From: Flavobacteriaceae bacterium S0862
GTDB lineage: Bacteria > Bacteroidota > Bacteroidia > Flavobacteriales > Flavobacteriaceae
Length of the DNA stretch: 64,000 bases
Assembly (NCBI GenBank): GCA_023015825.1
Contig: JALKAW010000007.1
Coordinates: forward strand, 1 to 64,000
Direction: 5' to 3'
Made by a program: the position numbers and the translations under genes. The notes under the pieces are model-generated. The model was not told where the DNA came from. It was given only the letters and a program-made list of their open reading frames with translations, and made no database searches. Shown piece after piece: positions 52,485-61,172 of this stretch (its first letter is position 1; every line of letters begins with the position of its first letter).

Positions 52485-55316
52485 TTATAATTGTGGAATT
52501 GTATCATTCACATATTTATGATGTCTAAATCCATGTTTTTCGCCTAATTCTCCAATTTTTTGAACTTGAAATTTTAATAATTCTCCAAAAGAATAAGTAA
52601 TCTCACTTTGTTCAAATCCCAATAACATGGTCTCGCACATGCAAGCAAAGGCTTGACCCTTTTCTATTGGAAGTCCCTTGGGATAAAGCATTTCCATATT
52701 CGGAAGGTTTACTATTCCCCCACGCTCTATTCTAATGTCAGTATTCATTAAAAGTTCATCTGTACAATTTGAAGGCACTGAGATATCACAGATAAAAGCA
52801 TTCTTTTTAAAATATTTTGATTTAAGAAATGGAGCTCCTTGATTAGTTGCAACAACAGTTATATCCGATTCTTTTAGATCATTTAAGTCCCAAGTAATTT
52901 CAATTGGTGGATTATTAAAAAATTCTAATTGATATTGCTCCCAAAGTAAACCAGAATTTAAAAAATCTCTGTTTTCTGTTACCCTTAATAACAAATTACT
53001 ATTCAAAAATTTGGAAGTCAATTTTGAAGGAGATATATCATTATTAAGAAGCTCAAGTAATACATCCTTCAACAATGACTCAGCATGATTAATGATTTTT
53101 TGTTCTGAATTTTCCGAGCTCCCAACCAGTAACATATATTCACATTTGTTAATTAATAGTGAAGAAATGACAGACGCAATATTCCCTCCTGCTCCAATAA
53201 CTGCTATTTTATTTGAAAAAAGCCCACGTTTGTTGATTTCCGAACTCACAACTTGTAATGCTGAATAAACGGTAAAGCTATTACCTGTAGTTACGGTAAT
53301 ATTTGAATTATTTATTGCTTTCCCATTTTGTAATAATATCGAAGTGAATTGTCCAAGACCAATTGTTGTAATTCCTTCTTCAATGAGGTAATCAATAGCT
53401 TTATTGCATATTTTTTGATACTCCAATATTTTATATCGAGAAGCGTTCAGGTCATCTTTTACCATTTTAGAAGTAAATGGAAGGCCTACAAAACTCATTA
53501 ATACTTTATCACCATAAGCATTTTTGATGCAATTTCTACCCAATAAAACTGGTTCTGCAAATGACATCAATAGCCTTAACAAATTAACGAGAGTATCATC
53601 ATTAAGATGGAAAAATGAAGGGATGGATTCTCTCATTGACTGAGGGTCAATGTAATGAACTAAAAATCCAACTTGAGACTTATAATTTGTATCATTATCT
53701 AGTTTTAGCTCCTCAATATCAAAATATTCAACTGGTCTTAATCCTTGAAGGTTTTCCTCTAAAATATAATCAACTAAAGAGTAGAGATCATTACAAACTA
53801 AAATGTGACATAACTCATCAATAGCCATAATAAATTCATCCAGAGAACTCTTTGTTACATATAAACTTGGATGAATTCTTATAGTGTTATCGTCTGAAAG
53901 CGTCACTGATACACGAATATTTTTTTTATTCAGTAAATAACCCATTAAGATATAGCCGAAATAATTAGACCGTGAAAGTCCTTGAAAACCATAACACTGA
54001 CTCAATCTAAAATCTTTAAACGAAATCCCAATCATAAGTCCATCACCTCTTATATCTGTAATTACATTTTCATATTTCTTTTTGATTTTTTTTAATTCTC
54101 TTAAAATATAATTGCCTTGCTCGATAATATTTTGTTTTTCCCTTTTTGCAAGTTCTAATGCTTTTATTGCTACAAAAGATGAAATATCATCTTCGGCATT
54201 AGTCGAAGAATGAATCATTTCAAATTCTGGTATATATTCTTTTTTATCAATTATTAATGCACTTATTTTTGATATCCCTCCTCCTAATGATTTACCCATT
54301 AAATAATAATCTGCATAAACTTTTGATTTGAACGAGGCTAAAAACTCGCCCGTTCTATAACAACCACATTGTATTTCATCAAAAATTAAAGGAATATTAC
54401 TTTTGGTAGCAACAGTTCTTAAAAATGTTAAGATATCTTTTGGTACAATATGAACCCCTCCTTCACCTAATATAGGTTCTACTATGATTGCAACAATAGA
54501 ATTTAATGTTACCTTTTTCATCATTAGCTTCCCTTTAGTACTAATTCTTGGTAGGTCTAACACAAATTCATTTTGAGTTATATGATTTTGAATTTCATCT
54601 ATATCCCATTCAAAAAATATCGTTCGATTTTGCTCTTTTGAAATAAATGGATCGCGTAATTTAGAATTAGAAGTAAGGGAGAGTGCTCCAATAGTTTTTC
54701 CATGAAACGATTGTCTAGAAGCCAAGATCTTATGCTTATAATTTTTTAACCTTAAGTCATTTGAGCTTTCTATATCTTTTTTAAATATTTGTAAATTGGA
54801 GTAGTGCTTATTATTTAATATAAATTCAAAATTTACGTCATATTTTTGAAAGTAGTTTTTAATATTCAGAAATGCTTTTTCCTGTTCTAAACGAAAGGAT
54901 TTTATCTTAGTATTGAAATTTAAATATGTATGTTTAATAGCCGCTTCAACGGCTTCACTTCCCGAATTCAAAAATGCACACACATAATTTTTTCCACTAC
55001 TTGCTGAAATAATATCATTAATCCGCCTGCTTAGTATTGCCGATCCTGATCGGACTGATAATTGAGCATGAACAGGCACTTTACTACTATATAATTCCCT
55101 TATATATTGAACTATTTCAGGATTATTATGTCCCAATAAAAGAGAACCATATCCTCCTGTTAAATCAAGTACTCTTTTCTCGGTATTATTATATAAATAA
55201 TATAAAAAATCACCTTCTGCTCTTATATAGTTTTTATCTAGTTTCAATATTGCAAGCAACTCAGTCAACAGAGGCTTAGAATTATTTCTGTAAGATTCCT
55301 TTATATTATCTTTCAT
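52485..55316 (-). CDS. Class III aminotransferase fused to acyl-ACP reductase (AAR-like)
   Basis: A 943-residue fusion. Residues about 10-500 are a class III PLP aminotransferase (LDLTGGYGSLLLGHNNP, NSGSEAVEAAIKH, FDEIQCGCYRTGEF; PLP lysine K342 in MGKSLGGGIS). Residues about 550-943 follow cyanobacterial long-chain acyl-ACP reductase: GLGQFTSILLQNG, TVTTGNSFTVYSAL, the NADPH loop VIGAGGNIAS (about 704-713), and QAFACMCETMLLGFE, where C892 fits the acyl-enzyme cysteine of AAR. Together they could turn an acyl thioester into an aldehyde and then a primary amine in one protein. It is the largest enzyme of the cluster and probably sets the scaffold. Domain order differs from PigE. Confidence 0.82.
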   Translation of the reverse strand: MKDNIKESYRNNSKPLLTELLAILKLDKNYIRAEGDFLYYLYNNTEKRVLDLTGGYGSLLLGHNNPEIVQYIRELYSSKVPVHAQLSVRSGSAILSRRINDIISASSGKNYVCAFLNSGSEAVEAAIKHTYLNFNTKIKSFRLEQEKAFLNIKNYFQKYDVNFEFILNNKHYSNLQIFKKDIESSNDLRLKNYKHKILASRQSFHGKTIGALSLTSNSKLRDPFISKEQNRTIFFEWDIDEIQNHITQNEFVLDLPRISTKGKLMMKKVTLNSIVAIIVEPILGEGGVHIVPKDILTFLRTVATKSNIPLIFDEIQCGCYRTGEFLASFKSKVYADYYLMGKSLGGGISKISALIIDKKEYIPEFEMIHSSTNAEDDISSFVAIKALELAKREKQNIIEQGNYILRELKKIKKKYENVITDIRGDGLMIGISFKDFRLSQCYGFQGLSRSNYFGYILMGYLLNKKNIRVSVTLSDDNTIRIHPSLYVTKSSLDEFIMAIDELCHILVCNDLYSLVDYILEENLQGLRPVEYFDIEELKLDNDTNYKSQVGFLVHYIDPQSMRESIPSFFHLNDDTLVNLLRLLMSFAEPVLLGRNCIKNAYGDKVLMSFVGLPFTSKMVKDDLNASRYKILEYQKICNKAIDYLIEEGITTIGLGQFTSILLQNGKAINNSNITVTTGNSFTVYSALQVVSSEINKRGLFSNKIAVIGAGGNIASVISSLLINKCEYMLLVGSSENSEQKIINHAESLLKDVLLELLNNDISPSKLTSKFLNSNLLLRVTENRDFLNSGLLWEQYQLEFFNNPPIEITWDLNDLKESDITVVATNQGAPFLKSKYFKKNAFICDISVPSNCTDELLMNTDIRIERGGIVNLPNMEMLYPKGLPIEKGQAFACMCETMLLGFEQSEITYSFGELLKFQVQKIGELGEKHGFRHHKYVNDTIPQL

Positions 55317-55338
55317 ATTCGTTGCTGTTTTTAAGAAT

Positions 55339-56346
55339 TCACGACGCCAATTCTCTTTTAAAAATGCTAACCATTTCTGAGTTTAATTGGTGTCCTAAAA
55401 AACTTTTTAATGATTTAAACATCAATCTAATTAGTGGATTCTTATGATAAATAAACATTTTCTTTTCAATAGATTTTGCACCAAGTCTATTCTTAGATAC
55501 TTCTGCAGTTTGACCAAGATTAATTGATTTGCTTCTAATAGTTACCCCTTCCTTTACCACATATATAAGATTATTAAAATACGAATCGAATTTATCACGT
55601 AAATCATAATTTATTCCTCCAAATAAGAAGTAATAAACACCCTTGTTAGATATCGTAATATGCCAAGTAATCAAGTCATTGTCAGAATAAAATGAGTGTA
55701 AAGTATATTCAGATGACAAGTTCATAAAAAACTCTTTTTGTAGTATTTCCAGCTTTGTTTTGGTTCGCTTTATAATATTTAAATAAAGATGATAATGTTC
55801 ATCTGTAAATTGTGAGCAAAGGTCTTTTTTAATGGTTACTCCATCGAACTTATTTTGAGCTTTCAAAATTCTCCTTCTATAATTATGCCTTATTGACTCC
55901 AAATACTTCTCCCATGATGATGCATCACAATCAAATATCATTGTTGGTAGTGTTTTCATTTCAATAATGTCACTTATTCTCAATGATTGATTATAATTTA
56001 AACACAATATTATGCCATTTTCATTTTTTAATATTTCATTTAAAAGCTCTTCATAGTAAATTTCATTTCCAACTATTCCATAAGCATCAACAGAGGCTGG
56101 GATTCCAATAATAGTCATGGGTATATTTAAACTATTTTTAGCAAAAGTCAACATATTAACTTTCAACGAATATACTACGGCTCCAGCAACCAAGCTACTT
56201 TCTTCAAAGCCTAGAAAATACCTCTGATTACAACTGTTATACTTTTCTGTATGCTTCAGAAACTTATCTTTTTGATATACACTATCGCATAATCTATTCC
56301 AATTTGGATCTAATTCATTTGCTGAATCTTTTTTTATAATTTTCAA
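55339..56346 (-). CDS. FemAB/BioF2-like GNAT acyltransferase
   Basis: A 335-residue protein beginning with TTG; no in-frame ATG lies upstream before a stop, and the gene begins 5 bases after the preceding stop. The central segment SIRHNYRRRILKAQ and the late FDSYFNNLIYVVKEGVTIRS, LGQTAEVSKNRLGA match the Acetyltransf_6 (BioF2-like) family, which shares the double-GNAT fold of FemAB aminoacyl transferases. Such enzymes join acyl or aminoacyl groups to amines. In this operon it may acylate the amine made by the downstream fusion enzyme. Substrates are unknown. Confidence 0.72.
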   Translation of the reverse strand: MKIIKKDSANELDPNWNRLCDSVYQKDKFLKHTEKYNSCNQRYFLGFEESSLVAGAVVYSLKVNMLTFAKNSLNIPMTIIGIPASVDAYGIVGNEIYYEELLNEILKNENGIILCLNYNQSLRISDIIEMKTLPTMIFDCDASSWEKYLESIRHNYRRRILKAQNKFDGVTIKKDLCSQFTDEHYHLYLNIIKRTKTKLEILQKEFFMNLSSEYTLHSFYSDNDLITWHITISNKGVYYFLFGGINYDLRDKFDSYFNNLIYVVKEGVTIRSKSINLGQTAEVSKNRLGAKSIEKKMFIYHKNPLIRLMFKSLKSFLGHQLNSEMVSIFKRELAS

Positions 56347-56351
56347 ATCAT

Positions 56352-57890
56352 TTAGTTTAAAATTTCCATCTTTTCAACTTTCATAACTGGCTCTTCCATT
56401 TCCTTATTTATAAAATTCTTAAAGGAAGGGTGCTCAAACTTATCATTAAAACTGTGATGCTCTAATACAATTCCTTTATATCTAGATATCTTTAATTCTT
56501 TTTCCGAGTGATGCTTATGACCGTTAAAAAATTGTTGTCCAATCTTTAAGGCTCCAAAAATTATTCTCCAATAATCCAAATTCCATACTGAAGGTAAGGT
56601 TCTGAATGTATTCTCACTTGCTCTTTTTGTGTTTAATATTGTTCTTGCATATAGCCTAAGTAATTCTCTATAATATTTTTTTGTTGACAATTTTGTTGGA
56701 GAAAGTTGATGTGATAAATCAAATAAATCGTGTGCATCCTCTGGCACTGTTAAGGATTCTTTTAGGTCATTATAGTTTTCTGCCCCAGGAAGTGGTGTAG
56801 CGGGCGAAATATTTACATAATATAATTTACTTTTTTTAATAAACTCCCAAAGCCTGTCCCAGTCTTTCTTTTCGTATTCCGCACTAGGAATTAGTGAACC
56901 ATATGTATCTACTTTATATTTTCTTAAAATTTCAATTGCTTTTTGATTATAATCTACTGGCATTTGCTTGTTCATGTCGATAAGCTCTTCATCAGTTACT
57001 GCCTCCAAACCTATAAACACAGCCTTAAGCCCTAATTGGGCCCATTCTCTAATTGCGCTCTCATTTTCAACTATAAAATCAGCTCGTGCATAACATAGAA
57101 AATTTTTATTAATATTATGTTCTCTTATTAAATTGGCTAATTTAGAAAGTCGACTGTTATTTATTAAAAAAATATCATCGACTATATAAATTTCCGATTC
57201 TTCAATAGTCAACAATTCTTTCACAATTGATTCAGGTGACCGACTATATGCTAATCCATCAGTAATTTTCCATGTAAAACAGAAATTGCACTTATACCAG
57301 CAACCCCAAGTAGTTTTCATTGTCACTACCGGTTTATGCATTAAATAATAGTATTTGTGCTTCAAATGCTTTACGAGATCTCTTCTAGGTAGCGGTAAAG
57401 AATCTGCTTTTGGCATATATGGTCGCTTTAATGATTTAATTAATTTCCCTTCATCAATAGGAATAGCAATTCCTGGTAAATCATTTAATTCTTTATTATT
57501 CTCAAGTTTCTCTATTATCTCTGATAATAAAAATGTGCCGTCTCCTATCCCTATTATATCGACAGATATATCTGCAAAATCTTCAGGAACTAATGTTGCA
57601 TGAACTCCGCCCACTATAGTGATACATTTAGGATTTATTGATTTCACAAATCTGAAGATTTTAATCACTTCATTAGTTCCTGTTTTATAACAGCTGCTTA
57701 CGACTACATCTGGATTAAAATTTTGTAATCTCTTTTTAAAACCTTTTTCTACCAGATGATCAAAAATCATTAGGTCGTGCCCTTTAAGGTTTGCTGCTAT
57801 GTATTCTAACTCTAGTGGTTCGCATATCATAATATGTTTTAGTCCAATTGTGTGTTTGGGAACTGGTGGCCGGATTAATAAAATCTTCAT
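56352..57890 (-). CDS. B12-binding-domain radical SAM enzyme (second of pair)
   Basis: A 512-residue enzyme. Residues 1-140 are a cobalamin-binding Rossmann domain (KILLIRPPVPKHTIGL, VVSSCYKTGTNEVIK, TIVGGVHATLVPEDF). The radical SAM cluster motif is C197-x3-C201-x2-C204 in GCWYKCNFCFTW, and the barrel continues with YIVDDIFLINNSR, FIGLEAVTDEEL and SLIPSAEYEKKDW. B12-type radical SAM proteins methylate unactivated carbons or rearrange skeletons (HpnP, HpnJ, BchE and relatives). The C-terminal 100 residues are helical. It lies 47 bases after the first radical SAM gene. Confidence 0.9.
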   Translation of the reverse strand: MKILLIRPPVPKHTIGLKHIMICEPLELEYIAANLKGHDLMIFDHLVEKGFKKRLQNFNPDVVVSSCYKTGTNEVIKIFRFVKSINPKCITIVGGVHATLVPEDFADISVDIIGIGDGTFLLSEIIEKLENNKELNDLPGIAIPIDEGKLIKSLKRPYMPKADSLPLPRRDLVKHLKHKYYYLMHKPVVTMKTTWGCWYKCNFCFTWKITDGLAYSRSPESIVKELLTIEESEIYIVDDIFLINNSRLSKLANLIREHNINKNFLCYARADFIVENESAIREWAQLGLKAVFIGLEAVTDEELIDMNKQMPVDYNQKAIEILRKYKVDTYGSLIPSAEYEKKDWDRLWEFIKKSKLYYVNISPATPLPGAENYNDLKESLTVPEDAHDLFDLSHQLSPTKLSTKKYYRELLRLYARTILNTKRASENTFRTLPSVWNLDYWRIIFGALKIGQQFFNGHKHHSEKELKISRYKGIVLEHHSFNDKFEHPSFKNFINKEMEEPVMKVEKMEILN

Positions 57891-57937
57891 TATTATATTA
57901 TTTTATGCTTTAAACGCCTTATTAAATTCAAACATAT

Positions 57938-59269
57938 TTATACTATTCCTGGGGTTATTCCCCTTCTAATATGATCGTGGTAAATCATATTAGTTCCAAA
58001 TACAAATAATCTCATATAAGTACTCAAGTTTGCTGGATTTCCTTTTAATCGTTTTAGTATATTCTTGGTTGAATACAATCTTTTATAAAGGTTCCAATAT
58101 CCATCTTGCAATGTTTTAGCCGTCATATTCTTAGGATGAAATACCGCTGAACCTCCAACATATTTTTGAAAATCATGATCAAAAATTCTACCTTCTGCCA
58201 TTAATTCTTTATACATAGGAGTTCCTGGGACAGGTGTTAAAATGTACATTCTAGGGAGTGCTATTTTATTTTTCATTATAAAATCAAAGGTTCGATCAAA
58301 AACAGTTTCATCATCACCGTCTAGACCCAAGATCATTTCCGTGGATATTTCAATTCCAAAAGACTTTATATTGGAAAATGCTTTTTCATAATTATGTGGA
58401 TCATTCCACTCTTTGTCAATATGCGCTAGGCTAGCTTCATTTATTGTTTCTACCCCAAAAGATAAAATTCTACATCCACTATCATAAGCCAGTTCAAGCA
58501 TTTCGTCCTCTTTTGCAATTTGTAAACTACACTGGCTCGCCCAAATTATTTTTTCAGGAATTAATGCCGTCCATAATTCACGACAGTAATTAAAATCAAC
58601 TCCTATATTATCATCTATAAATGCTATATATTTACTTCCGCTTGCTTTTGCTGCCCGAACATCTCTTATTACTTGATCCACAGGTCTTTTACGATAACTG
58701 CGTTTAAAAAATTCTGAAATTGAACAAAAAGTACATGGAAATGGACATCCTCTAGTTGCCTGAACAGGTCTCCATTTGCCATAATATTTAGCATTAAACT
58801 TATGATAGGATGGCGGAGGAAATAAAGTCACATCTGGAACTTTTTCCATTTTATATATTGGTTTGACGTCGTTCTTTAAATAATCACTTAAAAACCGTGG
58901 CCAAGTATCCTCTGCTTCTCCTGTAATAATAACATCGGTGTGGGGTCTAGTCATTTCTTCATCAAATAAGGAAATAGCAATACCTCCCATTACTACTAAA
59001 GATCCTTTTTTCTTGAATATATCTCCAATCTGATAAGCTCGAATCACACCTGCACCTCCCATCCCTGTTAAACCTACAATATCCCACTTTACGTTCCAAG
59101 GTATAGGTTCAGAAGTTTCGGAAATGCAAGTAACATCAAAATTTTCAGGTGTAATTGCAGCAAGTTGTGGCATAGTTAATCCAGGTAAATATGTTTTACG
59201 CTGAATGATGGGTTTTCCTTTACTGTCTAAACCCGTTGGGCTTATCAAAAGAATTTTTGGTTTTTCCAT
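57938..59269 (-). CDS. B12-binding-domain radical SAM enzyme (first of pair)
   Basis: A 443-residue enzyme and the first gene of the leftward operon. Residues 1-140 are cobalamin-binding-like (KILLISPTGLDSKGK, DIVGLTGMGGAGVIRAYQ, VVMGGIAISLFDEEM). The Fe-S motif is C175-x3-C179-x2-C182 in GCPFPCTFCSIS. YIAFIDDNIGVDFNYC, LSFGVETINEASL and STEMILGLDGDDET mark the SAM barrel. The pattern is close to HpnJ/HpnP-like and PhpK-like enzymes. Being next to a second, unlike B12-type enzyme suggests two separate C-C bond or methyl-transfer steps on the same scaffold. Confidence 0.9.
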   Translation of the reverse strand: MEKPKILLISPTGLDSKGKPIIQRKTYLPGLTMPQLAAITPENFDVTCISETSEPIPWNVKWDIVGLTGMGGAGVIRAYQIGDIFKKKGSLVVMGGIAISLFDEEMTRPHTDVIITGEAEDTWPRFLSDYLKNDVKPIYKMEKVPDVTLFPPPSYHKFNAKYYGKWRPVQATRGCPFPCTFCSISEFFKRSYRKRPVDQVIRDVRAAKASGSKYIAFIDDNIGVDFNYCRELWTALIPEKIIWASQCSLQIAKEDEMLELAYDSGCRILSFGVETINEASLAHIDKEWNDPHNYEKAFSNIKSFGIEISTEMILGLDGDDETVFDRTFDFIMKNKIALPRMYILTPVPGTPMYKELMAEGRIFDHDFQKYVGGSAVFHPKNMTAKTLQDGYWNLYKRLYSTKNILKRLKGNPANLSTYMRLFVFGTNMIYHDHIRRGITPGIV

Positions 59270-59648
59270 GTTAAACTATTTATTAAAACAGTAGTGCGTA
59301 GGAAAATTTTAACAGATTAGAGAAATAAATTATAAAATGCTTGGGTAAAAATAACCCTACTAAAGTTACGGAATTTTTAGAAATTAAAGTCAGTAGATAA
59401 AGACAAGTTTTGAAAGTGATTTGAAATGCACTCGGATGCAAGGTTTAATAGTAAATAATAGTTAACTGATTATTAGCATACTAAGTGTAGTATATCAACA
59501 ATTAAAGTACTTAATACTAGTTGAGATACAAATAGGGTACAATATTTAATATCTAAAGCAATCAAGTCAATTTATAAAAAGGATTTTCCAGAGGTAATAA
59601 ATAGTTTTTGAAAAACTATCATAACACACTAATAATCATTTGTTTAAA
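59270..59648. other. Operon leader region and right island end next to mnmE
   Basis: 379 bases between the first radical SAM gene and the mnmE stop. It should carry the promoter of the leftward operon; the best box is TAACTTTA (minus strand, near 59365) without a good upstream partner. A degenerate end copy (about 59475-59515) and a perfect arm repeat (59521-59542) lie next to mnmE. No gene is visible. Confidence 0.6.
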
Positions 59649-61040
59649 TTATTTGCCGATACAAAAGTTGGCAAAAATGTTCCCTAAAAGGTCATCACTT
59701 GTAATCTCGCCTGTAATCTCACCAAAATGATATAAGGCTTGTCGAATATCTATAGCCAATAAGTCTCCAGAAAGATTTGAATCCATACCTTGCTTCACTT
59801 TTTGAATTTCTTCTAAGGCTTTTAAAAGCGCATCATAATGACGAGAATTAGTGACTATAGTATCATTGTTTCTTAAAGCTCCTGTATTAATAAGGCTCAA
59901 TAGTTTATTGGTTAACTCCTCTACTCCAAAACCTGTTTTGGCCGAAAGCAAGATAGCTTCAGGAATATTGTTGGTAAGTTCAGCTAATTGTATGTCATCC
60001 AACTTATCAATTTTGTTGGCAATAATGATTAATGGTTTTTGTGGATGCTTATTTTTAATTTTTTCTATTTCAATAAGTACAGTTCCCAAATTTGTCGCAC
60101 TGGTCTCAGCATCAAACAAATATATAACCACTTGAGATTGGTCTATTTTCTCGAAGGTTTTTTTAATACCGATACTTTCAACCACATCTTTTGTGTCTCT
60201 AATGCCTGCTGTATCAATAAATCTAAAACCAATACCACCTATGGTTAATTCATCCTCAATGGCATCCCTTGTAGTTCCTGCTATATCACTTACAATCGCT
60301 TTTTCTTCGTTAAGCAATGCATTAAGTAAAGTCGATTTACCAACATTTGGCTCACCAACAATAGCTACTGGAATGCCATTTTTTATCACATTCCCAACAG
60401 CGAAAGAGTCTATGAGGTGTTTTAAAACTTTCGTAATGCGCTCAATTAAGTCTTTAAATTGGTCGCGATTTGCAAATTCTACATCTTCTTCAGCAAAATC
60501 CAATTCCAACTCAATTAAAGAGGCGAAATTCATAAGTTCATCGCGTAGGGCTTTAATCTCATTGCTAAATCCTCCACGCATTTGCTGAATAGCCACTTGA
60601 TGCGATGCTTCATTATCACTTGCAATTAAATCTGCTATAGCTTCGGCTTGGCTTAAATCTAACTTTCCGTTTAAAAATGCTCTTAAGGTAAATTCTCCAG
60701 GATTTGCAATTCGACAACCATGTCGCAAAAATAATTGAATGATTTCTTGCTGAATATAAGGGCTTCCATGACACGATATTTCTACAACATTCTCGCCTGT
60801 GTAAGAATTTGGATCTTTAAAAACCGATACCAACACCTCATCCAACTCTTTTCCATCTTTTAAAATATGTCCCAAATGAATAGTGTGAGTTTTCTGGCCA
60901 ATAAGCGACTTCTGTTTTTTAACAGACCTAAAGCTATTATCGACTATGCTAATAGCATTTTTACCAGAAATCCTTATAACAGAGATGGCCCCAGCGCCTG
61001 AAGGTGTTGCTAAAGCAATTATAGTATCGTTATTTATCAA
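59649..61040 (-). CDS. mnmE: tRNA modification GTPase MnmE
   Basis: A 463-residue MnmE (TrmE). The start codon is TTG (MINNDTIIALATPSGAGAIS is the usual MnmE beginning, and no in-frame ATG is near). Residues 1-120 form the N-terminal tetrahydrofolate-binding domain. The G domain has GEPNVGKSTLLN, DIAGTTRDAIED, DTAGIRDT and NKID. The C-terminus ends FCIGK, whose Cys is essential for wobble-uridine modification with MnmG. The last six codons are the sequence duplicated at 35706, 41963 and 44734, which makes this gene the probable insertion target. The TAnnTTTG box TATTTTTG (minus strand, 61065-61058) lies 18 bases before the start. Confidence 0.97.
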   Translation of the reverse strand: MINNDTIIALATPSGAGAISVIRISGKNAISIVDNSFRSVKKQKSLIGQKTHTIHLGHILKDGKELDEVLVSVFKDPNSYTGENVVEISCHGSPYIQQEIIQLFLRHGCRIANPGEFTLRAFLNGKLDLSQAEAIADLIASDNEASHQVAIQQMRGGFSNEIKALRDELMNFASLIELELDFAEEDVEFANRDQFKDLIERITKVLKHLIDSFAVGNVIKNGIPVAIVGEPNVGKSTLLNALLNEEKAIVSDIAGTTRDAIEDELTIGGIGFRFIDTAGIRDTKDVVESIGIKKTFEKIDQSQVVIYLFDAETSATNLGTVLIEIEKIKNKHPQKPLIIIANKIDKLDDIQLAELTNNIPEAILLSAKTGFGVEELTNKLLSLINTGALRNNDTIVTNSRHYDALLKALEEIQKVKQGMDSNLSGDLLAIDIRQALYHFGEITGEITSDDLLGNIFANFCIGK

Positions 61041-61148
61041 CTAATCTAAATTTTAAGCAAAAATAGGAAATTGACAACGGACTTTATACATATTGTCTAA
61101 TTATAGCGTAACTCATCTACATAAATTTAAAAGAAAATAAAATCGATG

Positions 61149-61156
61149 TATATTTG
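61149..61156 (+). promoter_or_regulatory. TAnnTTTG promoter box for the TlpA-type gene
   Basis: TATATTTG, 16 bases before the ATG at 61173, matches the Bacteroidota -7 element. No clear upstream TTG partner is visible. Confidence 0.5.
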
Positions 61157-61172
61157 TGAAAAATTATAGAAA

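Larger units (their letters stand above)
44734..59648. mobile_element. Putative mnmE-inserted island C (biosynthetic cluster)
   Basis: About 14.9 kb between CIGK-stop copy 3 and the genuine mnmE stop. It contains the cupin gene and the nine-gene leftward operon. Near its right end, 59475-59542 holds a degenerate end copy with a perfect arm repeat (TTGAGATACAAATAGGGTAC). No integrase or transposase gene is seen. Confidence 0.55.

Noticed and set aside
35706-59648. Search for an integrase, transposase or relaxase gene within the islands
   Set aside because: All sizeable reading frames in the interval have other assignments; none shows the tyrosine or serine recombinase motifs, so no mobility gene is annotated.
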